This document shows, piece by piece, positions 47,201 through 58,525 of a DNA stretch of 64,000 bases (positions are counted from its first letter, which is position 1; every line of letters begins with the position of its first letter). The position numbers and the translations under genes were made by a program. The DNA lies in the NCBI GenBank assembly GCA_036571765.1, contig BROE01000020.1, forward strand, positions 17,028,406 through 17,092,405, written 5' to 3'. This stretch comes from Plecoglossus altivelis. Lineage: Eukaryota > Chordata > Actinopteri > Osmeriformes > Plecoglossidae. The notes under the pieces are model-generated. The model saw nothing but the letters and a program-made list of their open reading frames with translations, had not been told where the DNA came from and made no database searches.

Positions 47201-50200
47201 ACACACGGATTCACGTGCACGCACACGCACAGAGGAGGAACAAAAATACGCATTAGGGTAGATCACATTCAGCTATCATTCCATCTTCCTCTGACAGGAA
47301 ACCCTTTTTTCATAACTTAAAATATGACATTAACATGTTTCTGAAACAACACCATCACACGCTGTTAGCAACATCGCTCCACAGGTGGGGCCTGCAAATT
47401 GCACGATATCGTTCCTGTACTGGATGGACTATCTAACTACCTACCACACCTGGAGCTATGACAAAGATCCATTACAGTAAAGTATGTGGGAAGTTAGTCA
47501 TCGAGGGGAGTTTAATTTGTGTGGTTTCAAATCAACCACAAGTGCTTGAGAGAATTTGCAGATAGTAATTGACCCAGGTCTGGTAATTACACTGACACAA
47601 CAAAACACATGAATCAAAGCTAAATGCTCAGCACACGTTGGAAGAACCTGCTTTCTCCACTGCAATTCTTTTTTACTTCTTGGGAATTTGCTCAAAATCA
47701 GAGGATGGGAGGCGGAGGCGTTGTTGAATATTCATGAGGCTGACTGATCTTGATATTAGTGTTTCTGCACGCATATGCATGATACTTATGAATAGTCATG
47801 CTGGATGTTGAATAAACATGAGCGAGTTTGTTTTGGTGTTCGCTGAGGATGAGGTCCTCGGGCGGGGAGGAGGTCCAAGGAATGTTCCGGGTCAGATAGA
47901 TGCTTAGCAACCCTGATAAGACCGAGCTAGGAAGTGGCGAGATTAGGTAACGCTGTCGCATGCTGCTATAAATACCAAATCTAAAACAGCTTTGCTTCCG
48001 TTCCGTCGCGAGTAGCGAGTTTGCAGCTTCGGCTTCACCGAGGAAGAGTTCCTGGTGTGGCGGTGATCCTACATCCTGTCATCTAACCAGGGAACAGGAA
48101 CCGGTCCAACCTTCACCTTGCATCTCTGCCTTCTGCGGCAGATGTTCAATCAGAGCAAGAACAGAGGGTAGCCCGGAGCTACGGAGCTAGCTAGCTGCTA
48201 CTTCTAAGAGGAGGCGATCCAGAACATTCCGGCGCTGTTCATTCAGGGAGGGAGGGGTGGAGGGGGGGGTTATTTTGAAGTCACGTTAAATACGTGATGA
48301 GATTGTTCTGAGGTTGAGTGAGGGGATGGGGCGGTGGGGGAGGGAGGGAGGGAGGAAGGGAGGGAGAGGGGGGTGCTTGGAGGCAGCGGTCAGCTTCTCA
48401 CCTGGTTCCCTGAGATCATGACAGGGCTGGGGTTGGGCCGGTACGGGATGGTGGCTCCCTTGGGAGGCGACTGCAGGCGGACAGCAGGAAGACAGGAAGG
48501 GATCAGAGGAGAAGACAACAAGTTAGGGCGCGAGATGGCTTTGATTTTTTTGTTGCTCCGGGATGAAAGCTGATAGGCGTAGCTAAGGTCAGCAGTTTCC
48601 TCCTGCTTTGGCGCAAGGTGCTTGGAATCACAACGAGTTGGAAAAGCCTTTGATTTCTCTGTTTTCACATTTAATCCCCTGGAAGTAGTCAGAGCGCTGC
48701 CTCAGATAATACTGGATCTATTTTAGGTATTGGCTAACTGATTGCATTCCTCTGTGTGGACATGTTTAGATGTCCAACAGACTCCACAGATATCTGAAGG
48801 TGATTGTTCCCCCCTCTGGCTCAGATTCTACTGTTTGTGTGATGAGTCTCCCTGATCTGAGCACTTCACGCAAGAGAAAACAATTGTGACATATTGGTCG
48901 TTTCTTCGCGTCTGTTGTGGATACTGATGAGTTCGCTGCTAAATCAGACAGCTGAATCTAAACACTCTATTTATTAAACGCACTCTCACATGTAGGTGCA
49001 AAAAGACTTTGCCTCGCTAGAACAAAAGAGTCACACGGCATGTCTCTTTTTAAAAAAACACATTCTGAAGCTCAATGATTGGCTGTGCTTTGCTTTTGGA
49101 AGGTTGGCGGTTTGAATCCTGCCCGACAACAGTCTCCGTATGAGGGCATGCTAGTGCATTGTGGAAAAGGCTTGGAGCCCCACCTCGAGGATGACTGTGC
49201 AGATGAGTTTCACACACTGGATGATGGCTTCTTGACTCCCAGATATGGTGACGCCTCTCTCTGTGGAGTTAGGGAGCAGGTCTCCTGCCACCTGGATCTG
49301 GGCACCCGTGGTCTGGCCACCGTGGAGGGGGGAGGGAGGGAAGGAGGGAAGGAGGGAGGAAAGGGGGGAGGCAGGGAGAGAGATAGGCAGGCAGGGGAGA
49401 AGGGCGGAGGAAGCAAAGGGGTTGAGCGGGGGAGGGAGACAGGGGACAGGGGGGGGGAAAGGGGGTGGGATTGGAGGGAGGTGGGTAGGAGAAGTGGAGA
49501 AGGAAAGAGGGAGGCAGGAGAGGCAGAAGGCGGGGAGGGGGAAAGGAAAAACAAAAAAAGAGGGAAGGGGAAAAAAACAAAAAAGGGAAAGGGAAAAAAA
49601 AAAAAAAAAGGGGGAAAAAAAAAGAAAAAAAAACAAAAAAAAAAAAAAAGGGGGAGGGGGGGGGGGGGGGGAAAAAGAAAGGGAAGGGGGCGGAGGAAAG
49701 CGGGGAGGCAGTGAGAGAGGGAGGGAGGCAGGGAGGGAGTAAAGGAAAGAAGGAAGGAAGGAAGGAAGGAAGGAAGGAAGGAAAGAACAAAGGAGAGGAA
49801 ACTCAACATAAATGATGTTTATGTGTCCCATAAATGGAGGTGCAGTGGTGTGATATCAAACTGAAGAACATAAAGTGAGCCAAGGAGATCAAACTGACAT
49901 AATAGATCATTAACGTCTGAACATAAATGATGTTTATGTGTCCCATAAATGGAGGTGCAGTGGTGTGATATCAAACTGAAGAACATAAAGTGAGCCAAGG
50001 AGATCAAACTGACATAATAGATCATTAACGTCTGGATATAAATATAAATATCAAGGAAATGACCTGCGTTTAAGTGTTTCCTGCAACACTCTCGACACTG
50101 GGGCTACCATCATTTACGTTCATCATTCATCTATCTGGGAAGGATGTTGGGGAGGGAACTGCTGCAGAGTATTGAGACAAGGCCGCTCACCTCTCGGATC

Positions 50201-53200
50201 TCCTTGATTTTAGACCCGCCTTTGCCGATGAGGGAGCCACATTGACTGGCTGGGATGACCAGTCGCAGGGTGACGGGGGGCTTGCTGGTCACTGTCCCAT
50301 TGGCTACCAGAGCTGTCAGGTCCTACAGGCAACACACATTATTGGTTGAACACCCGGGGGGAGAGAGAATACCACAGAGGTTCTTTTGACCTGTTACCAC
50401 CTCTTCTTACCTTAAAACAAAGTGGGCATGACTTCAAAGCCCCGCACTCAATCGTTTAATACATTCTCTTTCATCCCTCTTCCCCCCTCCCTCCCTCCGC
50501 TCTCTCTCCCTCCTCCCTCCCTTTCCCTCTCTCGTCTCTTCGACAGGCCAGAGTTACCGCTGATTGAACATGGACATGACAACCTTGTTCACCGTTCTAT
50601 CGATCTCTACGGAGGCGATAGTTAGTATTTGCTCAGGTCAAACCCATTCAGATCTGGGCTACCCCCACCCCTCCCTCCTCTCTTCCTCCATCTTGTTTCT
50701 GTTCCCCATCAACCCCTCCTTTCTCTCCTCTACTCCTCCCATCAAATTGCTCTCTCCCTGCCCCTCCCCTCCGTCTCCCCATTTCTCCTCTCTTTCTCCT
50801 TGTCCCTCCCTGTCCCCCCTTCTCCTCTCTTTCTCCCTGTCCCCTAGCCGTCGCCTCCCTCTCCCCCTTCTCCATTTCTCCCTGTCCCCTCCCTCTCCCC
50901 CTTCTCTCTTTCTCCCTGTCCCCTAGCCGTCCCCTCCCTCTCCCCCTTCTCTCTTTCTCCCTGTCCCCTCCGTCTCCCCCTTCTCCTCTCTTTCTCCCTG
51001 TCCCCTCCCTCTCCCCCTTCTCCTCTCTTTCTCCCTGTCCCCTCCCTCTCCTCCTTCTCCTCTCTTTCTCCCTGTCCCCTCCCTCTCCTCCTTCTCCTCT
51101 CTTTCTCCATGTCCCCTAGCTGTCCCCTCCCTCTCCTCTCTTCCATCCCAGCAGTGTAGCAGGGTCCATGGCAGTGGGGCTGCACATCCATTAGTCCAGC
51201 AGCACCTCTCTTCTTAATTAAACCTACTCATAAATACAGCCAGAATCACTGCCGTGCCGCCACGCAATCAATTAGAGGCAGCCCGACTCCGGGTGCGTTT
51301 GAAATGTAAATAGCAAAGGCTTGTCTGGCTGCCCATCAGCCCGAAACTGTCTACGTGATGGGAATGTTGATAGGTACGGACTCTACCCCCACCCCCTCTC
51401 CCCTGGCCCCCAATGTCGAATGCAACGCACACTTTACGCATCTTTTCTGCAAACAGAGAGCGTCTGCTGTATCAAGGGGCCTCGGAGGCTGATTGTTTTG
51501 GTGGACGCTTCGCATGTGAATCTGGTACGTTCTACTGGGAAATAATAAAGTCCATTTTCGCCAATATTGAAGCTTTTAAAATCAAATAGAGGAATGAGGA
51601 TATTTATGTGGAAACGCAGAGATTTTCTCCCCCCCCTCTTTCTCTTGTTCCTTCTGTTATCCTCCCTCTCTCCAACTCTGAGACGGGCTCGCCCGCCCGT
51701 TTCCAACGGGGCCACGTCTTTCCCAATCTGGATCAGGGAGGTTTAAACGTCACTTCCCAGATTTAATTTCGGAATATGCAATACGTCTTAATAGCGGTGA
51801 ACGTCCTAATCCTGTTCTTTCCATCGAACGCTTGACTCTCTGTTGCCAGCACTCTTTCCAAGCACTCTGGGCTAATCCAAGCGAGGTTCCTCTCGGTTTT
51901 GCCTCAGTCGGGCGCATGTACGGCGCGCTAGCAGAACTCCGGTTTCAGTGACAGTCATTGCACTCCTGTTTTGCGCTTGTAATATAACCGTGTTGATAGC
52001 TGACACGGTTCAGGGAGTCACAGGAAGGTTTGAAGTACCCGATAGGAGCTTCGTTAGCACTTTTGATTCATAATTCAGCATCTTGTCAATGAGATTGTTT
52101 TAGGATGGATTCGGTTGTCTGCTTCTACCTCTGTGTTTAACAGCGAGAAACCTGAGTACCTGCTTCCTGCTGAGAGTGTGACTGACAACAATGACAGGAT
52201 GGCTTTCCAGTTCTGCTGGAAAAACTGAGTAGCTAAGATGTGTGTGTGTGTGTGTGTTGCTGTGTGTGTTGCTGTGTGTGCATGTGACTGTCTGACTGAC
52301 GCAATTGAAGTCACACGCGCATGTGTGTGTGTGTGTGTGTGACTGTCAGACAGACAGACAGAAGTCCACATACGCACCACAAATCACAACGGCTGTGAGG
52401 CGTCTCTAGCGTTACTATGACGATCGTATCCCGAGGATAGCTACAGGCGTGTCTGTGTGTCTGTATGTGTCTGCGTTCTCCATGTTTAATGAATGCCAGC
52501 TATGTACAGAAAGGTTAGAGCAGCCGTGTCCAGCCCCAGGTCCCTCGGGGGCCACAGCCTGGGCTGAAGGGAGGGGGGAGGAAGGGGGGAGGCGGTGGAG
52601 GTTACCTCCTCCAGTTTGAAGGTGATCATGGTGAAGGCTCTGAAGACGCTGTCTGTGGGCCCCGTGATGGTGATGATCCTCTCCGGACAGGAGCCCTCCG
52701 AGATGTTGATCCGAGCGCTGCTCTGTTAGGGTGAGATGGAGGGAGGAGAGGGGAGGAGGAGGGGGGTAGGGGGGAGGAGGGAGTGAGGAGAGGAGGGGAG
52801 AGGAAGAGAGGGGAGATGAGAGGAGAGGAGATGAGAGGAAGGGGAGAGGAGGACATGAAGGTAGAGGAGGAGGGGAGGAGAGGAGGAGGAAAAAAGAGGA
52901 GAGGAGAGGAAAAAGGGGATGGTGAAAAGAAAGGAAGACAAGCATCAATTCCGCTGCGCTGCTCTGCCGGGTGGAGGTGTCGTGGTCGCCAGGAGGTTAA
53001 GGTGTAAAGCATGCTTGTCTAAGCTTGGGGACGGAAAGAGCGGGAGAGGTCGAGAGAGATCGAGGGGGGAGGCTCCCCCACTCCTCCCACCTCTCCTCTC
53101 CTCCAGTCATCATATGCCTCAGTGGAACAGCCCTCACGCTTTGTTTGGCATCTTCAGACTGGGCTTCCACACTGAAATATGCATAGGAGGAGGAGGAGAG

Positions 53201-53832
53201 GGAGGGCGGGAGGCAGAGGAGGGGAGTGAGAGATAGGAGAGGGGGGGGGCAAAGGTAGAGTGAATCGGGGGGGTGGGGGATGGGGACAGGGGACGGATGG
53301 AGCGGAAGAATCGGAGAGTTAGATAGAGGGAGTCGGTGGTCGGGAAAGGAGAGGGGGAGGCCATGTAGAAGGGATGCAGGGGGAGTGGGTGGATGGTGTG
53401 AAGGTGGAGGAGGAAAAAAAAGGGTAAAGAGAAGCACGTCATCCTGTTATGGTTTTTTTTTAATCTCTTCCAAAGTCTGAGTCATTCAGCTAAGCAAGGA
53501 AAGAGAGAGGGGGAGAGAGAGAGGCAGACAGAGAAAGAGAGGAAGAAGAAAGAGGGAGAGAGAATGAAAGAGGATGGGGAGAGAGAGAATGATAGGATGA
53601 GCGAGAAAGAGAGAGGGAGAGAGGGAGAGAGGGAGCGGCAGAAAGAGAGCGAGAAAGAGGGAGAGAGAGAGTGAGCGAGAGAGGGAGAAGGAGAGAGAAA
53701 GAGAGCAAGCTCATCTGAAAGGCCTAGAAGTATAAGTACTATAAGTAGAGCTGCAGGGTTGATTCACTGTCCTGCAGCACTCAGACCTGTCTGATTCACT
53801 TATACATGAGCTCTCTTTTCTACTGAAGGATA

Positions 53833-53929
<97 letters not shown>

Positions 53930-54453
53930 CCACAGACTCCCTTCTCTGCGCCACATGCTAATGTTTTGATTGAGGTAATAGAAGTGGAGACTGATCTGCT
54001 GCTTGGTGTTGATCCTGCTAATCTCGGAGTGACAGATCTCCACATCATTATGCCTTTCAGTGTTGATGAATCTGAAAGGATGCAGCAGCCTGTTTCAATC
54101 TGTACAGATGAAGTCACCGCTGGCAGACCTGCAGCGCTCACGCACCTTCCCACCGCATGACAAGCGTCTGGGCACGCACACAAAAATGCACACGCAAGCA
54201 TGCTTACACCCAGACAGATGTTTAGTCAGTTTGGTCATATAGCAGCAGGTGCTATATGACCCTTTCCTCCTGATCTGTGAACGTTCCTTCTTCCTGCTCT
54301 CCTCTCTATTCTTTCCCCTTCACCCCATCCCTCCCATTTACCTCTCGCCCGTCTCCATCAAAGAAGGAGTTGCTAGATCATTAATAAGAACTACAGCATC
54401 ATGTCAACGCTTTTATTGACCCAATGAAAAAGGCTTACTGGTGGAAGCTGTGT

Positions 54454-54503
<50 letters not shown>

Positions 54504-54698
54504 GTGTGTGTGTGCGTGTGTATGTGCGCGCGTGCGTGTGATCCTCTCTGGTAGTCGAGACTACTGAGGAACAGAGATAGAGAGAGAGACAGTAAGAGAA
54601 ACAGAGAGAGACCCAGAGAGAGAGACAGAGTGAGCAATGGATAGTGAGACAGACAGAGAGATACAGAGAGAGACAGAGAGAGAGGCAGAGAAAGAGAC

Positions 54699-54785
<87 letters not shown>

Positions 54786-54794
54786 TAGAGAGAC

Positions 54795-54841
<47 letters not shown>

Positions 54842-56525
54842 GATAAACATACCGAAGAGTATCACGAAAAGAGAGAGGGAGGAGATAGAATGCTTGTGTG
54901 TATCTGTTACCCTTGAGATCCACATATTCGTTTAAATATTCATGCTTCCTGTACAGTCTCTTCTGTCATGGTAGGATGAGAGGGGAGGAAACAAGAGGAG
55001 AGGAGGAGAAGGAGAAGGAGAAGGAGGAGAAGGAGGAGAGCCGGACAAGGAGAGTCAGGTGTCCAAGACACCTGGGTCTCCTCTGGACATGTGTCCAACG
55101 TCTCCACATGGCTGGGCTCAGGACGGCGTCTGTTAGAGTGAGAGAAGGATAGGAAGAAACAGACGGCCAGGGAGAGAGGGAGAGAGAGAGATAGAGGGAG
55201 AGATAGAGAGAGGGAGAGATAGAGAGAGGGAGAGATAGAGAGAGGGAGAGATAGAGGGAGAGATAGAGAGAGGGAGAGATAGAGAGAGGGAGAGATAGAG
55301 AGAGGGAGAGATAGAGGGAGAGATAGAGAGAGGGAGAGATAGAGAGAGGGAGAGATAGAGAGAGGGAGAGATAGAGAGAGATAGAGGGAGGGAGAGAGAG
55401 AGGGAGAGAGAGAGGGAGAGAGAGGGAGAGAGAGAGACAGATAGAGGGAGAGAGATAGAGAGGGAGAGAGACAGAGAAAGAGGGAGAGAGAGGGAGAGAG
55501 ACAGACAGAGAGATAGAGAGAGAGAGGGAGAGAGAGAGGGAGAGAGGGAGAGACGTATGGACCAGAGGGCTTACCTCCTCTCGTATCCTCTTCACTGTTT
55601 CTCCTTTCTGTGGAAAAGCAGAGACAGGTATTGAAACAGCCGTAGCCACATGGCCTGCTTGTACACACTGCTGGCCTGAGCTTCCCTGTTGTGTCTCAGC
55701 TGAGTCCTCTCAGAGCACCGCCCTGACAGGGCGTGGCTTGGCGTTAGCACCAGACTCTGACTACCAGTGACCTGGGTGAGCGTGTGAGGTTTTGAAGGAG
55801 CTAGCCGGAGAGAGGCCACGCTAGGCTGCACAGCAACACGGCTGCCGCAGGGATGGGTCCTCTGGGAGCGCCGGAGTGTCTGGCGAGGACGGTGGAGGAG
55901 AGAACCCAGGGATCTGACCACGTCCTCTGAATACTAAACCACGGCAGGGCTCCTGCTCGCTACGCAGTCAACAGGATGTGACACGCTGAAGACACGAGAC
56001 TAGGGACCAGGATGTGACACGCTGAAGACACGAGACTAGGGACCAGGATGTGACACGCTGACGATACGAGACTAGGGACCAGGATGTGACACGGCTGCTA
56101 CGCCACAATAAAAATGTGTGCCGAGACCATAGAAGAAGAAGGTAGGACAGGATGTTACTGCTCACCTTGCCGATGATGCTTCCTACTTCCTGTAGAAGGA
56201 AACAGAGATGATGTCATCAGTTCATACCGGTACACTACCACAGGCCAAAAAGGATTAGTTAACACTGCAAAGTAGGCTTGTTGTAGTGACAATACAAAGA
56301 ATCGAATGTGTTGGATAGAATCCTATTGAACTGAACCAAGTAGGATCGATCCGAATCCAAGCAGATCAACCAAGAGTCAAACTGAGACACGTTGAATCAA
56401 ACTGAGTCTGACTCAAACAGACCGAATCCCAGTGAATCAAGCTGCTGTACCTTGCCGTGCATGAGGAGTCGTAGTGTGAGGGTGACGTTCATGTCGCCCT
56501 CTCCAAAGTCCTGCTCACAGTTCAT
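38300..56525 (-). CDS. pcbp4: pcbp4, poly(rC)-binding protein 4 (three KH domains)
   Basis: Poly(C)-binding RNA regulator (alphaCP-4) acting on mRNA stability and translation. Coding exons in transcript order: 56525-56451, 56189-56166, 55607-55575, 52722-52606, 50322-50191, 49312-49184, 48470-48402, 47194-47123, 46981-46940, 46816-46738, 45185-45130, 40923-40754, 38663-38300. All have AG/GT borders and join in phase, giving 453 residues. KH1 about 13-80 has GKKG (EVGSIIGKKGETVKRIREE). KH2 about 97-168 has GKGG (SQCGSLIGKGGSKIKEIRE). KH3 about 277-335 has GRQG (LIGSIIGRQGTKINEIRQ). SPPKGATIPYRPNPSP links KH2 to a variable region. The C terminus YTAKISSANGIKKPERQKF identifies PCBP4 rather than PCBP1-3. 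The protein is longer than human PCBP4 (about 403) because of the linker and an Ala/Pro-rich tail (ATAAAAAAAGGAPP). An in-frame ATG 33 bases upstream (56558) is an alternative start. Confidence 0.93.
39590..40060. promoter_or_regulatory. possible intronic regulatory element in pcbp4
   Basis: A CpG-rich, low-repeat island in an otherwise repetitive intron. It includes E-box motifs (CAGATG, CATCTG), paired TCF/LEF-like sites in inverted order (CTTTGAC ... GTCAAAG, about 39867-39895), and ACAATAAAAC. It does not fit any coding exon of the gene. Role inferred only from composition and motif clustering. Confidence 0.35.
41570..41840. repeat. CCCTCCCT / CTCTCT tract in a pcbp4 intron
   Basis: Pyrimidines on +, so purine-rich in the pcbp4 transcript. 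A block of about 110 bp recurs twice inside. Confidence 0.9.
42447..42565. repeat. 46-bp tandem repeat
   Basis: AGGGCTGTTAGATCGCTG occurs at 42454, 42500 and about 42546, with TCCCTGGACCAGACGCTG between; two full and one partial copies. Confidence 0.9.
42845..43190. repeat. G-rich minisatellite (GTGTGAGGTAGGTTAGGGTGG)
   Basis: Imperfect G-rich units over about 350 bp. On + it has runs of G able to form quadruplexes. Confidence 0.88.
44100..44890. repeat. purine-rich GA/GGGA tracts
   Basis: GAGAGA at 44100-44240 and GGGAGGGAGG at 44572-44885. Confidence 0.88.
45410..45652. repeat. TCCTCTCC pyrimidine tract
   Basis: CTCCTCTCCTCTCC-type sequence just upstream (- strand sense) of pcbp4 exon 45185-45130. 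Confidence 0.88.
46455..46715. repeat. CCTCCTCCA trinucleotide-type repeat
   Basis: CCTCCTCCACATCCACCTCC units beside exon 46816-46738. They generate false acidic or Pro/Leu reading frames. Confidence 0.9.
47123..47194 (-). CDS. pcbp4: pcbp4 linker exon (24 codons)
   Basis: Reads VFEASEYGSHPLFSV then AQGGMDLQQ in phase 0 at both ends, between SPVMISGNQ and AYTLQNQYGIPHPE. The donor GTAAGT is perfect. The acceptor (tgtgtgtgaag) has a TG-rich tract instead of a pyrimidine tract; an acceptor at CTCAG inside the exon is a shorter alternative but would need a one-base carry. Likely an optional, fast-evolving linker. Confidence 0.6.
47690..48050 (+). promoter_or_regulatory. candidate TATA promoter antisense to pcbp4
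   Basis: Inside the intron between exons 48470-48402 and 47194-47123 is a cluster of motifs: ATATGCATGAT (octamer-like), GGAATGTTCC, TTAGCAACC (RFX half site), and CTATAAATAC at 47966-47975. The latter is a good TATA box for + strand transcription starting near 48,000. CpG-rich sequence follows (TCCGTTCCGTCGCGAG). The first downstream ATG (48142) opens only nine codons. It may drive a non-coding transcript or be an enhancer. Confidence 0.35.
49070..49130 (+). mobile_element. possible SINE head fragment
   Basis: GGCGGTTTGAATCCTGCCCGA resembles the B box and flank of tRNA-derived SINEs (GGTTCGAATCC). It sits about 55 bp below the pcbp4 KH2 exon, beyond its donor on the - strand. The tail is missing. 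Confidence 0.3.
49320..49795. repeat. purine tract with A and G homopolymers
   Basis: GGGAGGGA, then long A and G runs around 49,585-49,672 and (GGAA)n at 49,745-49,790. It lies directly upstream (- strand sense) of exon 49312-49184 and is a likely place for assembly error. Confidence 0.9.
49806..50034. repeat. exact 115-bp tandem duplication
   Basis: ACATAAATGATGTTTATG through TCATTAACGTCTG occurs twice head to tail (49806-49920, 49921-50034) with no difference seen by eye. The unit is ordinary AT-rich sequence, not simple repeat. Confidence 0.93.
50640..51150. repeat. minisatellite of TCTCTTTCTCCCTGTCCCCT
   Basis: About 500 bp of pyrimidine-rich tandem units of 20 to 45 bases with CCCCTAGCCGTC variants. 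Confidence 0.9.
52735..52925. repeat. GGA-rich tract
   Basis: GAGGAGGGGAGAGGAAG on +, giving the pyrimidine tract ahead of pcbp4 exon 52722-52606 on the - strand. Confidence 0.88.
53505..53930. repeat. GA tract, then (CT)n and (CA)n
   Basis: GAGAGAGA at 53505-53710; a pure CT run at 53831-53890 joined directly to a CA run at 53894-53928. Confidence 0.92.
54445..54845. repeat. (GT)n and GAGACAGA repeats
   Basis: GT run at 54450-54530 and AGAGAGACAGAG at 54565-54845. Confidence 0.92.
54970..55552. repeat. GGAGAAGGA and GAGAGATAGAGAGAGG arrays
   Basis: GGAGAAGGAGAA at 54975-55040; regular AGAGAGAGGGAGAGATAG units at 55160-55550, just upstream of the donor side of exon 55607-55575. Confidence 0.92.
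55973..56092. repeat. 36-bp tandem repeat, 3.3 copies
   Basis: AGGATGTGACACGCTGAAG with ACACGAGACTAGGGACC at 55973, 56009 and 56045 plus a 12-base partial copy. It lies in the intron between the 24-nt and 33-nt exons of pcbp4. Confidence 0.93.
56166..56189 (-). CDS. pcbp4: pcbp4 24-nt microexon
   Basis: Exactly eight codons, EVGSIIGK, between a CTACAG acceptor and a GTGAGC donor. It supplies part of the KH1 GXXG loop, so skipping it would keep the frame but destroy KH1. A very small exon at this place is, as I recall, a feature of the PCBP family. A 36-bp tandem repeat lies about 75 bp away on the downstream (3') side. Confidence 0.88.
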
Positions 56526-56621
56526 GTTTGAGGTGGAGTTGGGCGCGGGGAGACGCATGAAAGATGATCGGCGGGCGGGCGGGTGGACGGGACAGGAACC
56601 GGCGGATGCTCTCTCTGATCT
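56526..56621 (-). other. pcbp4: pcbp4 5'UTR part of the first coding exon
   Basis: On the - strand the first coding exon can be extended upstream to an acceptor-like GTTTCCAG|AGATCAG at 56621/56622. That would make 56621-56526 5'UTR (or 56621-56559 if the upstream ATG is used) and place the promoter further upstream in an unseen non-coding exon. Confidence 0.4.
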
Positions 56622-57378
56622 CTGGAAACACAGGAAGGAGGAAGGAGACGGTTAGGGAATCCAAGATGGCCGCAGAAGAACGCGGAGAGACAGCAGAGAG
56701 ACGAGCGGAGGAAACTGTGAGACGCGTGCTGCTCCGAGGAAGAGAGAGAAGAAAACACGTTGCCTGTCACAATATAAAAGTTGGGCACTCTGGACTGTTC
56801 AACAGAGACATGCTGTGTTACAGAGATGATCAGTGTGACTGGAGAAGAAAGGACCTCTTCTGCTCCCTGAACTAGGCTTTAGCTTGGCTGGCTAAGGTAG
56901 TCTGGAGCCGGAACTGATTAGCAGGGAGTTTCGACCCCAGAAGACCCAGTGACACATCTACTATGGTTGCAAGCTGTGCCTCTGTGTGTGTGTGGGCGAG
57001 TGTGTGTGTGCGCCTGTGTGTGTGTGTGTGTGGGCGAGTGTGCGTGTGTGTGTGTGAGACCAGGTCAAAGCTCTCAGGCAGAGGGAGGATAATTGCAGGT
57101 TTCAGTATCAAGCTCCTTTCAATGTCTGTGACAGCTTGTAGAACACACACACAGCTGGCCGTGCTCTGAACACACGCACACGCACACACTCACACGCACA
57201 CACTCAGAGGCTGTCAGTCTGGCAGACAGACAGGAAGCTGCAGCCATTTCTTCCCTCAACGTGTCAGCGTGTCCATCTTCCTGTAGGACTTCTTGTCTGG
57301 CTATTCTCACGGGTCCCTTCGAATTAGGGGACGACATGCTGAGAGCTCAGCACAGACGTGCGCAGACACACTCACACT

Positions 57379-57413
<35 letters not shown>

Positions 57414-57794
57414 ACACACACACACGCGCACAGACACACACGCTAAAACAAACACACTGACACAGACACGCACACTGACACACAGGTACGCGCACAGACA
57501 CACACACTGACACACAGACACACATACTGGCACACACAGACACATGCACAGACACACACACTAACACAGACGCACACACACCGAGACCCACACGCCCAGA
57601 CACAAGCACAGACACACACACTGACACACGCTCACGATTCATTTCTCGCTAAAATGTACGCTGTCATGTCGGTTGGTGAGGCTCAATCACTGCCGGGAAT
57701 GACTTAAACTATCAGTAGCCTGAAAGGGACTATGTCTTCAGCTGTCAGTAGCCAGAAATCACAACAAGTTAGCCGGAACGACGTACACGCAATT

Positions 57795-57860
57795 TGTAAA
57801 TAAATGGGGAAAGTTCGAATCCCACGGGTAAATCAAAGCAGAGTTTGACTCTGCTGAGCC
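57795..57860 (+). mobile_element. possible tRNA/SINE B-box relic
   Basis: AAGTTCGAATCCCACGGGT carries an intact B-box core (GTTCGAATCC, 57813-57822). No paired T-stem, A box or acceptor stem can be built around it, so it is more likely a SINE fragment than a tRNA gene. Confidence 0.3.
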
Positions 57861-58466
57861 ACTCTGGCTGGGGATATTTCAGTGATAAAGGATGACAGTA
57901 CAGACAGTACACATCACCCTTGTGTCTGCATACTAAGGAGGCATTTAGCTTTGGTTGTCTGATGAGGTTCATTTCACAGAGAACACAAGCACAACCACAG
58001 AAGTATGCACGTACACACACAGACACACACACACACACACAGACACACACAGACACACACACACAGACACACATATGCACACACGTTTAAACATCTGTCC
58101 CAGGGCATAGTAATCTCAATTCAGACTCATTTTTCGCCGAGCTGCTCCAAAATGAAGAACTCAACTGTCATGGTTGTGTAATTACAGATGCGTGTGTGCG
58201 TATGCATGCGTGTGAGCATGCATATGACTGTGTGCGTACGTGTGTGTGTGGTTGTGTGTGGCAGACTAACGCCGAAGAAAGTAGGCTCCATTTAAAAGTA
58301 GGTCACAAATCTGATTCTGGCATGGCACTTGAATAGCGTGTCATGTGACGTGTGGACGTGGTAGCAGATTCAGACTGAGTTGCCTTGGGGACTCTCAGGA
58401 AGACGGCCATGTTGAGAGTATCTGGGAAAACATGTTGTTGTGGTGCTGTCTCTCCTTAAGGCTCTC

Positions 58467-58525
<59 letters not shown>

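Noticed and set aside
49079..49831. Open frames over 200 codons on both strands
   Set aside because: Only 49184-49312 (-) is coding (KH2 of pcbp4); the rest is translation of a purine tract.
38300..56525. Assignment to PCBP3
   Set aside because: The linker resembles PCBP3 in places, but the YTAKISSANG...ERQKF tail and the locus fit PCBP4.
57795..57860. tRNA gene
   Set aside because: Only a B-box core is present; no T-stem, A box or acceptor stem can be paired.
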